64,000 nt of DNA from Augochlora pura (taxonomy: Eukaryota; Arthropoda; Insecta; Hymenoptera; Halictidae): positions 8,440,663 to 8,504,662 of the forward strand of contig NC_135776.1 of assembly GCF_028453695.1 (NCBI RefSeq), read 5' to 3'. How positions within the stretch are numbered: position 1 is the first letter of the stretch; every line of letters starts with the position of its first letter. The position numbers and the translations under genes are program-made. Shown in pieces: positions 14,336-25,978 of this stretch. The notes below the pieces were generated by a model, which saw only the letters and a program-made list of their open reading frames with translations, was not told the origin of the DNA and made no database searches.

Positions 14336-14830
14336 TAACAATACGAACCTTCACTTTTAACGTTGACATTTTAACGATGCGATCGATTTTCTATTGGATT
14401 ACCATAAATTTCTCGCGAGCTTTTCATTTTGCAGCACCGCATTCGATTATCCAACGCGATAATACGAAACGATGCACAACACTGCGCAACTTATCTCGAT
14501 GCACCGTACGCGTCGCTCTCCAAAATCGTACTGGATCTATCTCGCAGAAAATTGGACCTCGAGGAATTAGTCTATCTTTGTCTAAGGGACTAAAACGATT
14601 ACCCTCTCGAATTGGTATTTACAAGTAAACAGTTTGAAGCGGCAGCTCGAGAGCAATAAAACGGTAAGTTGGAGCGGCACGCGATCGTCGTGGTTGCTTT
14701 CAACCGGATCATACGCGACAATGAGATTTTACAGATATCTCAATTAATCGTTGGTGATTCGACGAGAAATTTGGACGCTGCGTGAAATAAATGTTTGCAG
14801 ATGCTATAGACAAAAATGGCAGATCAATAT
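14336..14830. other. GC-richer patch, unresolved
   Basis: An 83-codon plus-strand frame with an ATG (14377-14628) lies here, rich in Arg/Ser and without a recognised domain. Possible noncoding exon or regulatory region. Confidence 0.3.
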
Positions 14831-16240
14831 AGGACCTATCTTAGTATTCTTTTCAAGTTTATATAATGAAAATAAGCATATGTAAAAACACATGTAAAAT
14901 ATAAGCACATGTAAAAAAAAAGTGTAATTTAACGTGTCATATTTTCTAAATTATTGTTTTGATATTTATATATGTGATATGTAATGTGTAATATATAGTA
15001 TAAATGATAATAAAGTAAATTAAGTAAGTAAGTAATTAAGTATGTATGTAGTAATAAAATATATTATGTATGTAATACATAATAATATGTAATAATAATG
15101 TTGATATTTGCGGTTATTTTCGAGCTCTGATTTTTCAATAAAACATAGGCTTCAACTTTCCAAATTGTGTTTTTTTATTGAAATCATAATGTAAACATTA
15201 ATAAGAGTAAAAATGCTTGAAATATTAGGAAATGTTATTTCATCGCTTCGACTCATTAAAATTATTAACAATGAAAATAACTGCCCGTGCATCTTCTGTA
15301 TTTTTCAACTGATGCCGACAATTTTTATCTTTATTTTTATCTTTTATAGAAATTCGTCGTCTCATGGTTATAAAATTTTATAAAACACCGAAAATACGCG
15401 TCCAAAAACGCGAATAGTCTAAAGTTACAGATAAATTAAAATAATTTTATTATATGCGTACATAAAGTTATAAAACTATAGCAAGGTTAAATGTAAATTA
15501 TGAATAATTAATTATTTTACATGAATAAGGAATTTTCCATATGAATATTCAATGTTAATATTAATTATACTTTGATAAACCCAATTTGGTAACTGAATTA
15601 TAATATATTAATGTATTCGTCTCATTAATTGTGTATGCATATTTAATGTCAACACGGTTGCATTGTGCATTGCAGCAATGATCAGGTTTAGATACATCAT
15701 ATTTTAATAATAATATATTTTATCATAAGAAAATTACTTCCACAGACGAAACGCAGATACTATTTATTAGTATTATATTGTTTCGTTTGAAAGATTTAAT
15801 CTGTTCAACGAAAACTTGAATATTCGTCCGTTGAGGAAACAAGTATTATTGATCGAATAGGTCACTGGAGTAATTTCATAAAAGAAAACTCCTGAACTTA
15901 TAAAATCGATTGAAGTGGATGAATTGCAGAAGAAATATTGCATTATTATTTTCTGAAAAATGAAAAATATAAAAATACAGCAGTATTTTTACATTTTTCT
16001 ATCAATAGTATAGTTCAATTTGCATCGAAACTGCTAAACGGTTGTGCAGTAGAACAATTTGAAAGTTTTCACCATATTTTTCATTGTTATTTTATAACCT
16101 TTAAAATGAAATGAGGACATAATTCATTTTGGTTACGAATTATGAAAACTGAATATGTGAAATAAGATTTTAGACATTAATCAAAATATTATGTCAATAT
16201 TTCACTATTCGAGTTTGGTTTATAGTTAAAATATCATTAT
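14831..16240. other. AT-rich stretch without a recognised gene
   Basis: Contains a tatgtaataa-rich low-complexity part at about 14950-15100. No open frame of note. Confidence 0.6.
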
Positions 16241-16269
16241 AGTATATAATATAGATTATAATATATAAT

Positions 16270-16597
16270 TATACTAGCAAACCTGGCGAACTCCGTTTCG
16301 CCACCAGATGGCTTCGTTTTTTGTAACATTTCGTTTGGGGATTAAAAGATGAAGAAAAGTTATTTTTTTTGTTTTATAAACCATATTGGTTTGTAGTACA
16401 TGCTATGTATCAGAGATGGCGCTGTATGTGAAAAATGATTTTCCCTGTTTTCCTGCTTTTCTGTTGAAATTTTTCCAGAATTTTGGTTGCTATAAACCTC
16501 ACGGAGCCCGAGACCTTTCCAACGAATGCAAAACCGTGGAAATCGGTTCGTGCGTTCTGGAGTTATAGCGTCAGGAAGGAAAACCCGACTTATTTTT
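16270..16597 (+). mobile_element. Unclassified interspersed element inserted in a minisatellite
   Basis: A GC-richer block begins tagcaaacctggcgaactcc and ends with a gtggaaatcggttcgtgcg to ggaaaacccgactta tail. It is flanked on both sides by the same tagattataatat-type AT repeat. Its texture is that of a transposon end, but I cannot place it in a superfamily. The 60-codon frame inside it (16386-16568) is not a gene. Confidence 0.5.
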
Positions 16598-16599
16598 CT

Positions 16600-16720
16600 A
16601 TAATAGATTATATTAATATAGATTATAATATGTAATTATATTATATTGATATAGATTATAATATGTGATTATATTATATTGATATAGATTATAATATGTG
16701 ATTATATTATATTAATAGTA
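16600..16720. repeat. 33-bp AT minisatellite, three copies
   Basis: Units with atagattataatatgtgatt start at 16618, 16651 and 16684. Related TA-rich sequence continues to about 16870 and also lies left of the element at 16270. Confidence 0.85.
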
Positions 16721-17696
16721 TACATATATTATAGTATTATACTATACTTACTTACTATACTATTATAATAGTATATATTATATTAGTATTTTAATGATAC
16801 TAATAATATTATAGTATATAATATATGCTATATAATATGTAGTATATATTTAAATAATATTTCTTATCACAATACTTTGTTACCATAATACAATTATTAT
16901 AATAAAACTTACCATAATACAATTTTGAGTCAAATTATACTCTAATTTCAATTAAAATTATAAAAGTTATTAATGGTGGAAGGTGTTTATGGAGCAAAAG
17001 TAATTGAAAAATAGGTATATGTCTAATAAAAAAAAAACAGATAAAAAACAAAAAACAAAATGCAATAAAAAACAAAAAAGAAAGTACAGATTTATAGCTA
17101 TGGTGACATAAATCATCGATAAAATCATCGCCCTGTATTGCTAAATAGCAATCAATTATTAGAGATCCAAATTTGGATTTAAATGACAAAAGCAGCATTG
17201 ACCATTTTAATGATAAGATTAGAATAATAAAGGAGACCTTTAAAATACTGTATTGTTAAAAATTGCTGAAGTATCTTCATCTCCACTCGTTTATTAAAAG
17301 ATAACGTAGGCTAGCAATTATAAGTAAACAAATACATTTCCCTTGCTATTCTATCACCTCTTGTAAAACGATAATTAGTTGGATTCAGAGAAAGAGATGA
17401 TCAATAGTTATGCAACCACTCGTTAGTACAGTCCGGCTTTTACAAGCTAGAGGTATAGTGAATGTTATTTTACCATTTAATTTGCAAGCATTGTGGGAAG
17501 TCTCTAACCAAACGCGGAGCTCCAATGTGCATACAATTATTTCCGTTTTCACAACGACGGCGATGTTAGTTTAACGCAGAATTTTCGTGAAAGTTTCCAC
17601 CCTCACTTGCGAACTGCAAAATTCTTTTTTATTGCAATTAAATGTACGCAACAGTAAAAATATTTTTGGTTAAATGAAAATTGCTTATATGATATA

Positions 17697-17810
17697 TGGT
17701 TACCATAAGAGTTGTCGGTTACAGTTGCTATAAGAGTTGCCATAAAAGTTGTCATAAGGGTTTTCATAAAAGTTGTTCTAAAGGTTGTTATAAGAGTTGC
17801 CATAATCGTA
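17697..17810. repeat. 15-bp tandem repeat
   Basis: The unit (c/t)ataagagttg(c/t)(c/t) is repeated about seven times with variation. It directly abuts the dispersed repeat that begins near 17788; the repetitive 66-aa minus frame here is an artefact of the array. Confidence 0.8.
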
Positions 17811-17990
17811 CCACTTAAGCAAATTTAAAAAACATGTAAAACTGGTAATCTTAGTTATAACGGTAATTGTTGAGAGTGATATGATGTGTTATTTAAACAT
17901 TTCTAATCGTTGAAAATGTGTGAAAAGTCTTATTATTTTCAACTTATTGTTTTCAACCTTCTTGAAAATTGAAATTCAAGTTTTAACTTT
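17788..17990 (+). repeat. Dispersed repeat, copy 1 (inverted partner at 35.8 kb)
   Basis: The sequence agttgccataatcgtaccac, followed by gcaaatttaaaaa, gttatttaaacattt and cttattattttcaac-like blocks, matches the reverse complement of 35758-35969 in the same order. Confidence 0.7.
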
Positions 17991-18148
17991 TATAATAAAA
18001 GTGAAATATGATAATTTATAGAATGATTTCAGCTTAATTTGTATATTTATTTATTAAAGGAAGTATTTTATTTTTGACTTATCAAAAATCAAATACATCG
18101 AGAACAATAATAAAGTTGGTGGCTTCACGACTGTTAGCTAGAAAAAAA

Positions 18149-18314
18149 ATTAGAACTAATAAATAGAATTAAAAGAACCAGAATCAATTATTTTCTATAA
18201 TATACAAATGATGAATTTATTAGTGAATGTATCGACTATAATTGGTAGCTTTATTGACGGCTATTGGTGATTGTTTGCGAAATGACGAATTTTTGCTATG
18301 CGGACGAATATGTA
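18149..18314 (+). repeat. Dispersed repeat, copy 2
   Basis: Counterpart of 10297-10445. It runs directly into the TTAA at which the element 18315-18557 is inserted. Confidence 0.6.
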
Positions 18315-18557
18315 TTAACCCCTTGCCGTACCATTTTCTTTACAATTGCTACGACTAGAACTTTTTCGATCGCCCTAATTTCTTAGAAGAAAAAGGAATT
18401 TTATATTCTATTTTTACATTTACACGAATGTTTAAATATTGGTGACGAGAGAATTTTTATTTCTGTTTAAAGGAACGGATAAACATTCGTATATAACTTC
18501 TTATTATTACAAATTTACATCGCGAGTCTGACTCGTTAAAGTACGGTAAGGAGTTAA
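18315..18557. mobile_element. TTAA-flanked inverted-repeat element, family A copy 1
   Basis: Bounded by TTAA on both sides. The left end is ccccttgccgtaccatttt and the right end is gagtctgactcgttaaagta followed by cggtaaggag. TTAA target duplication and C/G-run ends are the hallmark of piggyBac-type elements; at 243 bp with no coding it is a nonautonomous (MITE-like) copy. Family assignment is inference. Confidence 0.8.
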
Positions 18558-18559
18558 AT

Positions 18560-19010
18560 TGTTTGTGAAATAACCTGACGAGCGCGTCATTTATGACTCG
18601 AGAAATTCGTGCACATAAGGAAAGAAAGGAACCAGCTTTCGTAGAAACTTTCCCGAGATACCGAAGATATCCTCCTCAAGGGCATGCGACTATTGACCCG
18701 GTATGGTGTCGTCAGCAAATAAATATCGTCTCCAGGATAAATGCGGAGAAGAAAGGCAGATAGTAGCTACATCTTCATGTATAAGCACATATCAAAGCGG
18801 TCGATTGGGGACCCTTTATAAAGGGTGCTTCGGGACCAGTGTATTGCACACCCTACAGCTGAAATATATGTTTCGGTCATCATTCTCTCCCTGCAATCGT
18901 ATAATACATACGGGGCATGTACTAGCCAGTGTTTACTGAAGGTAAAAGCCAACGGTTTTCTTCGGGACGGTAAGAACATCAGTGTGACATTTCAAGTTAT
19001 TGATTAAAGG
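18560..19010. other. GC-richer patch with overlapping small open frames, unresolved
   Basis: Open frames of 60-78 codons overlap on both strands, which argues against any one being coding. A perfect 16-bp palindrome (accctttataaagggt) lies at 18811-18826. Confidence 0.35.
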
Positions 19011-19715
19011 TAGAAAGAGATTTCTATCTGTTTCTTTGCAACTAAACCAAACAACTTATTGTTTGCATAAAGATCCGCAATGTAGTTAGCTTAACCTAAT
19101 ATAATAACTATAATATAGTATAATAAATATATGTAATAATATAATAAATATATATAATAATATAATAAATATAATATTGTTTCCTACGAAACAAATATAA
19201 TATTGAAATTTATAATATTAGATTTCTTTTATATCTGTAGCAATTCATCCGACTAATATCCTAAAAGAGAGACGATATTTTTAAAATCTGAAAATAAATA
19301 ATAATAATAATAATGGTAAATTCAGTTTGAGTTTAAAATAAAAGGCTTATGTGGATATTTTTATCATTTTATTCTGCTGTTAATGGTTCGATTGGAAATT
19401 TATTGAGCTAAAATAACAAGGTTTAAGCAGAGCTTTTTAACATTATTGTATCAATGCTTTGTCTACCTTTTATTTTCGGAGTTATTAAGGTTACCTTCAG
19501 TTTTTTAGATGTCGGCCTGTAATTTTTTTGTACTTATCTCTTAAGGGACGATGAGGCGGCAAGCGCCGTAATGTACAGTCCTTTTCCGAATATAAAACAA
19601 AGAACAGTAAAACCCTATTAAAAAGCATGATAACTTGGGAAGAAAAGGGTTGACAACAAATTTAAGGCAATCGTCTTAAAGCTCTCTTTTAACCATATTA
19701 TTTAAGTAGAAAATA

Positions 19716-19850
19716 TTTCCTGAAATTTGTTGACCAAATTATACAAAAAATTTCCTGAAATTTGTTGACCAAATTATACAAAAAATTTCCTGAAATTTGT
19801 TGACCAATTTATACAAAAATTTTCTAAAATTTGTTGACCAAATTATCTGT
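19716..19850. repeat. 35-bp tandem repeat, 3.7 copies
   Basis: Units of tttcctgaaatttgttgacc plus aaattatacaaaaaa begin at 19716, 19751, 19786 and 19821, exactly 35 bases apart. The first three are almost identical. Confidence 0.95.
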
Positions 19851-20003
19851 TAACCCTTTTCTCCGAAGTTATTAAGATGCTGTAAACCTAACATCTTTGA
19901 TTTGGTTGTACTGTAATACAAAAGTTATGATACAAATATTCGAAATATTTTTTTATTACATCATTGGGAGTTCTGAAGAAATCATGCATACTGTTTCGGA
20001 GAA

Positions 20004-20392
20004 TATACAGGATGTCCCAAAAATGTCTAACGAAACGAAAATGGGAGATACCTGAGCTTATTTGAAGTAACTTTTTCCTTTACAAAATTTTTCTCCAAGG
20101 CATTATTAACAAGTTGTTAACGAAAAACATTGACCAATGAGAGGCGAGCAACGCTGACGCGAAGCGGCTGCGTCAATAAGCGAAACTAGGCTTCGACCAC
20201 TCGTTGACTCGATCAATTCGCGCTAGTGAAACTCGCGCCAGTGGAGCTCGCTTCCCATTGGTCAACATTTTTCGTTAATATCTCGTTAACAATGTCTCGA
20301 AGAGAATTTTCGTAAAGGAAAAAGTCGTTTGAAACGACCTCAGGTATCTCCCATTTCAGAATTGTTGGACATTTTTGGAACACCCTGTATAC
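20004..20392. mobile_element. Long-armed inverted-repeat element with TATACAGG ends
   Basis: The left end tatacaggatgtcccaaaaa and the right end (reverse complement) tatacagggtgttccaaaaa continue as inverted arms of about 145 bases, including gggagatacctgag, actttttccttta and gaccaatg in both. The centre is GC-rich (gacgcgaagcggctgcgtc). It is a foldback, MITE-like element without coding. Half-copies occur at 41631-41757 and near 56998-57060. Confidence 0.85.
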
Positions 20393-20484
20393 ACTGGAAC
20401 CGTAATACTCGATTCGAAAAAGTTCGATGCGTAACAATTATCATTTTGGCTCGAATTGTTCTTAGTTATAAGTAATAGCTATGC

Positions 20485-20715
20485 GCGAGGGAAATATTGT
20501 TTTCGATGTCCATAATCATTATTGATGAGGAAAATTTGTTTGGGTTAGTCGTAAGACTTATCGTTCAGAGAAAGTCTATTCCGGTTGCCATAAGAGTTAT
20601 GGATGAGGAAAATTGATTTCGGTTGCTTATGACAGTTATCGGGAACAGATATTCTATTTTCATCGCTCGTAATATAATAGTTATCGGTGAGAGAGATTGT
20701 ATTTTAATCATATAT
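20485..20715. repeat. Degenerate ~55-bp tandem repeat
   Basis: Copies of ccataagagttatcgatgag-like sequence plus gaaaattgatttcggttg recur four to five times with strong drift. Confidence 0.6.
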
Positions 20716-20716
20716 T

Positions 20717-22140
20717 ATACAGGGTGATTCATAAATGTATCTCAATATTGCAATCGATAAATATACATAGTTAAAAACAAGTAAATTTTATTTTGCATTT
20801 TTATAAAATTGAGACTTGAGATTTATATTGACTGTATTTATTTTATATGATTATATTTATATTGAGATTTCTAATTTGCAGGTTTGAGAAGGATGATTTT
20901 GTATTAATAAAGTTCAGCATTATGAAGTTAATTGTTCATTTCTTGCGAATTGTATCAAACTTACAGTACTATTCTATTTCATTTGTAATAATAGATAATA
21001 ATTGATAATTAATTACGTTTTTATTTATAATAAAACTTATTAAATTTTATATTTTTTATTTTATTTTATATTTTATATATTAAAATGAGAATCTATTCAT
21101 ACTAAATAAAATTATTAATCACTGTATATTATTTCATCACTATTGTTAATCGGATTCTTTAAATCCGTTAAACAAGTTTATATCTTTTATATAGGAATTA
21201 TAAGTGTATTATTTCACACCTAAAATTCGCACTTAGCATAGTCCTCCTTTGTACGAAGATTTTCGAAATTGTTAAGTAAAAACTGTGCTTTATTAAACAA
21301 TGTTTTCTCCCCAAGAAGTACTGTTTATATCTATTTACATAAAATTCTATCAATTATACCAATCGTCACATGAATGCGAGACATATATCCGCCCCTTGTG
21401 CCGAAAGGGTTAAAGATCATTCAATCAAAACGTTCGAAAATCTTTTCTCATTTTCTCGCGAAAAAATGAAACGACTTTTAGAAGCACTGAATAAAAGTAG
21501 CTTGCGTTATCGTTTCTATCGTAGTTATTAAACAAGTCTCTCGAACGCGTGGGTTGTAATATCTTGACAAATTTGGCGGAGATGCGATTTATTCTCAGAG
21601 AAAGTTCGCCAGTTTCGCTGAGGCAGAATAAGGAAATTTAGATGTATCACGGTTGTCTGAGTTGGAAAACCCCATGTATTCCTACCATATAGGGTGTCTA
21701 GAATTGTCCAGACTCTAGAATATTTAGACAGCTTTGTTAATTTCTTGGGAATGGCTGAAGTTTTCGCAAATGAATTTGTTCGTAATTAAATTACCATTTT
21801 TCTAGATATGTACTTTCCTTAATTATAAATAAATTCTCTAAAAAATAAATTATAATTAAATTCTCCAATAATAAATATATTGCAATAGAAAATATATATA
21901 TTATTAGTTCTTAAAGCAAACGATTAAAGTGACAGTGTACATATTTATCTCGAGAGTGAAATATTCTATCAGCCAATTTTATTTCACATTTGCTACTTAT
22001 TTTTTAAGTAAATCTGAAACATACTATTACAGAGGAAAGATTAGTTTATATAGTATTCAACTAATATTTAATGATACTCAAACGGTATTAGTTACTCGAA
22101 AAGAGAGTTTAATACACTATGTTAACATTAATCCTGACAA
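20717..22140. other. AT-rich stretch without a recognised gene
   Basis: Begins with a lone tacagggtgattc terminal motif (20717) and holds another such motif at about 21688. The frame 21929-22216 is AT-rich and unrecognised. Confidence 0.55.
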
Positions 22141-22144
22141 AAAT

Positions 22145-22450
22145 TTAACATTGAGCTTCTGTAATTTCCAATATTATCATATAATTTGTGAAATATTATA
22201 TACCTTTCGCGATTAATAAAATAAATTAAATAAAAATTGAAACTATTGAGCTTCTTCAATCTCCAATATTACTATATAATTTCTTAAATATTAGATACCT
22301 TGTACGATTAATAAAATAAATGAAATAAAAATGGAAATTAAAACTTAACATTGAGTTTCTTCAATCTCTAATATTATTATATAATTTTTGAAATATTATT
22401 TGCCTCTTGCGATTAACAAAATTAACAAAATAAATAAAATAGATAAACTA
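22145..22450. repeat. ~100-bp tandem repeat, three copies
   Basis: Units with ttgagcttcttcaat, ccaatattat, tataatttnttgaaatatta and cgattaataaaataaa begin at 22151, 22246 and 22351. The same tail (tataattttctaagtattag) recurs beside the palindrome at 51.66 kb. Confidence 0.8.
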
Positions 22451-22515
22451 AGTATTATTCAATGCTAATGTTACAATAACTGGAGCAATGTAGAAGGGTG
22501 AAATGATCGTAAACA

Positions 22516-23046
22516 ATGTTGTGCATATCGAACAATTACATTTATTTTCTTGGTCCAACTATGGTTAGGCGCAGTCAACACAGTTGCCACGATAACTATG
22601 CGATTCAACACCGTAGTCACATTTTGTTCGCCAGTTTTCAATCTCTAGTTATAATAATCATAGGGTGTACCTTTCTTTTATATCGAATGTTAATTAGGCA
22701 TACACATGAACCGACGGACCCTCGGCTATTTCACCTTAGCTCCGCGATAGGAGGGAGACGCGTTTTATTCATCGGTTACAAAGGGTTCGTTATACAAAGA
22801 CGTTTCTCTCTCTATGCTTCGCTGTATACATATAGATACACATCTGTCTTACAATACCAATATACTAAACACGTACATCGCTATATATTTAGTTTCATTT
22901 TTTGGTATCTCAATCTCTCAGATTGTCCTATCAAATATCGGCCACCGTCGATGAACACATTTTTTTATCCCAACAATTTTTCATCCGACGCAAAAGTTTC
23001 CATTTTATATTCAGATTTCGAACGTTTGTACTTAAGAACGTACTAA
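22516..23046 (+). CDS. Unrecognised 176-codon open frame (doubtful)
   Basis: An ATG-started frame is open for 176 codons in a GC-moderate stretch. The product has a hydrophobic run near residue 45 (LVIIIIGCTFLLYRML) and is otherwise rich in Tyr, Arg, His and Ser, without a known motif. No upstream promoter or splice context was seen. The length is unusual for this AT-rich region, but the composition does not look like a conserved protein. It could be chance or part of a noncoding transcript. Confidence 0.15.
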   Translation: MLCISNNYIYFLGPTMVRRSQHSCHDNYAIQHRSHILFASFQSLVIIIIGCTFLLYRMLIRHTHEPTDPRLFHLSSAIGGRRVLFIGYKGFVIQRRFSLYASLYTYRYTSVLQYQYTKHVHRYIFSFIFWYLNLSDCPIKYRPPSMNTFFYPNNFSSDAKVSILYSDFERLYLRTY

Positions 23047-23144
23047 AAATAATCGCGTCGACACTCGAACGCCAAAGCTCGGGTCGGAATGGACCCGGAA
23101 TTTTGTAAACATTCTTTCCCGACCACGAATACAGTTTCTCATAA

Positions 23145-23358
23145 TTAACCCCTTAATGTACCATTTTCTTTTTCTTAAAAGAGGCAAAACATTAATGTTT
23201 ATTTCGTGCCTGAATATACTTAAATGCTTAAGTATTAATAACGAGGTATTCGAATTTTAGTTTCAACTTTAACGAAGAGAATAACATCCGTACTTAATAA
23301 TTTATTACTATCAGTTGCCATCACGAGTCGGACTCGTCAAAGTATGGTAAGGGGTTAA
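23145..23358. mobile_element. TTAA-flanked inverted-repeat element, family A copy 2
   Basis: 214 bp including both TTAA. The left end is ccccttaatgtaccatttt and the right end cgagtcggactcgtcaaagt followed by atggtaagggg. The interior matches copies 1 and 3. It has an intact TTAA at the position where copy 3 received its insertion. Confidence 0.85.
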
Positions 23359-24217
23359 TTTCGATCTTTGCATGCAGTAGCAAGAAAAATCTTATCCAAA
23401 AATTACTAATTATAATTGAAAACGATTTTGAACATAACGAATAATATTTTTGCGTAAGAGTACCGTCGTTCGAGTGTCACGCTATAGTATTAGAATTGCG
23501 AAGGGAGCGAAATTATGGCTTTCATTTTCGTAAACGAAACGCGTCGACGATCAGTTTACTTTATAGCAAAACTTTAAGAATAACGAATTACTCGTAAGAA
23601 TAAACGATTACTCGTACGTACAATTAGGGTTAACAAAAAACACGAACACTGTCTTCACAGTCGCATCGTGAGCAGCTGTTAAAATTATGTGACCGCGGAA
23701 GTGGGCGTCGCAGGACAATCTTGTCGATTTTTCCGGATATTTCTGTATTGGTTAATTACGCTTAATCGAACGACAATGATTTGGCGCGCCGGAAGCGACT
23801 TCGCTCGCGAAACCTCCGAGCACGCGGTTCCTTCATCGATCTCCACATACGATATTACTCGACGATATCACACACACACATGTGTTTTATACGATCACGA
23901 TGAACTACGTACTAACCAACTTACTCAGCCATGTTACAATGTCAAGTAAGCCGGAGAAATCCTAAATACATAGAGATAACGTTACACCATTTTCCGTACT
24001 CGCATTAGTACGTATACGTCACACCTACTGTTCGAGAAATGGTAAAAAATATTCTACTGTTATACGTACGCGTGTTTCGCGCTTCAGAAGCGGCGCTGTT
24101 CCACGCTCGATAATAAAGCATCCCGGTTTCCATGGAAAACAACGTTCTTTAGTCGGTAATGGCGTCGAAGAAAAGTATTCTCTCTGCTTGCGTTTCGTCG
24201 TGTCTCCTCGTTACGTT

Positions 24218-24676
24218 TTAACCCCTTGCCGTACCATTTTCTTCACGGTTACCGCGATTCGGAATTGTGCAATTGATATATTTACTTAGAAGAGACGGAA
24301 CATTAACATTTATTTCGTGCCTGAATTTACTCGAATACATAAATATTAATAACAAGGGATTAGAATTGTATGCCAATTTTAAAGAACGGAATAACATCCA
24401 TATTTAACCCTTTGCACTCGAGTGGCGCCTCTGAAGCGCCATTGAAAATTGTTATATAATTAAGAAAATAATATTGACATTATTAAATACCCTTCTGTTA
24501 AAAGCATAACAAGAAATAATGTCGTATAGCAAATTATACTAAGTATTATACTACAGCTGGTCAAAATAGCAATGTTGGGTCTAACCTTAAAACGGCTTCG
24601 AGTGCGAAGGGTTAATAATTTATTCTTAGTAATTACCATCGCGAGTCGGACTCGTCGAAGTACGGTAAGGGGTTAA
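24218..24676. mobile_element. TTAA-flanked element, family A copy 3, interrupted by a family B element
   Basis: The left end is TTAAccccttgccgtacc and the right end is gtacggtaaggggTTAA. The element is split by a second TTAA-flanked element at 24404-24615. Removing the insert and one TTAA restores the arrangement seen in copy 2. Confidence 0.9.
24404..24615. mobile_element. TTAA-flanked inverted-repeat element, family B, nested
   Basis: 212 bp with ends TTAAccctttgcactcgag and cttcgagtgcgaagggTTAA, 13-15 bp inverted repeats. It is inserted precisely at a TTAA in the family A element around it. The interior is noncoding. Confidence 0.9.
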
Positions 24677-25079
24677 ATGCCGAGTTTTAGTACATGAGAT
24701 CATTTAATATACTTATCGTTCTACTCTCGTCGCGAGTTCTAACTGCTAGTTGTTCTAGAAACGTAGAAATTTAGTCGTTCGGCGACGGTCCCGCCGAAAT
24801 ATCATGGTGACGAGAGAACTTCCGTTGTGTTTACAAAAGCGGATTGTTATCGTAGATTGATCTTGTCGTAGTCGTGAACGTTGGTACCGTTCGATTTTAC
24901 ATCGATATCCATTGTTGTGGTCAATTTCCGTTTCGCAAAAATCGCGGGGCTCGTACATGCGCGTTCGTTTCTCCGAGATTGTACAGTGAGAGTAGGAAGT
25001 ATTAGAAAGAAATTATTAAATATAAACATTTTCGTAATTGGACAAAGCGGTCTAAATGTTTTGGAATATTAGTAGATAA

Positions 25080-25570
25080 TTGTTAAATAATTTTAATCGC
25101 TTAGAAAAATTGCACGATATTGGCTTCATAAAAGAATCGAATAATGTCTTTTTCACCATCATTTCTTAATTCTTTTATTATTATAACAAATTGCAAGTTT
25201 CGATAATAATTTTTAAGTTATTATTTGGTAAACTAATTACTCTAACATTCGAAAAAAGTTTAGACTACGTGGTATAATAATAAAAAGGTTATTTTGTTTT
25301 AAAAAGTGCACTAATACTTTCTACGCTCACTGTAATTATGCGCTGTTGCAACATCTTTGTCCGGTTATTTAAAATTGTTCTTACAAATAGGAAGCTTATC
25401 GACTGATCTAAACGTTTACAAATAATTGTTCGACGGTAGTTACAAATCAACCCTGTATCCCTTATTTTTCTGCACACGAATGCTAATAATTCCGAGGAAA
25501 ATCGAAGTATTCATTTGCAAATATGGTTCGCTCGTGATGCATGATCGTAGACAGGCAGCCATTTTGATTT
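25080..25570. other. AT-rich stretch without a recognised gene
   Basis: Only a 62-codon minus frame (25289-25477), with nothing recognisable. Confidence 0.6.
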
Positions 25571-25571
25571 C

Positions 25572-25978
25572 TTAACACTTTGAGTACCGGCGGTTTATCT
25601 AATTGTTCTTTTAACACACCGAGTGTCGCATGGATGATACTAATTTCTGACTGGTCTATATAAACATATTTTTGTTTAACGTTTAGTACGCAAAATAATA
25701 AAAATTAAAATTGTTGAGATCTTAAATGTATTTTAAAGTGTCAAAGTTTAAATTCGAAAGAATAGAATTTCTTTAAAAAATGATTAAAGTTGGCAGTAAT
25801 TTCATTCGGAATTCAACAAATTATTTGGTTCTATATAATACAACAATCTATCTTGATATTGTTATTTCAAAGAAAATGTAACCGAATGACTGAAAAATTG
25901 ATCAATATAGATTATTAGATATTATCCGACAATATATAAATATTATTATATAAAATTATCCGGTTATTAAAGTGTTAG
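25572..25978. mobile_element. TTAA-type inverted-repeat element, family C
   Basis: The left end TTAAcactttgagtaccgg and the right end (reverse complement) ctaacactttaataaccgg form imperfect inverted repeats. The right TTAA has become TTAG. No coding. Confidence 0.6.

Noticed and set aside
17603..17803. Repetitive 66-residue minus frame
   Set aside because: It is produced by the 15-bp tandem repeat at 17697-17810.
18703..19007. Small open frames on both strands at 18.7-19.0 kb
   Set aside because: Mutually overlapping, no recognisable product, and explained by locally higher GC.
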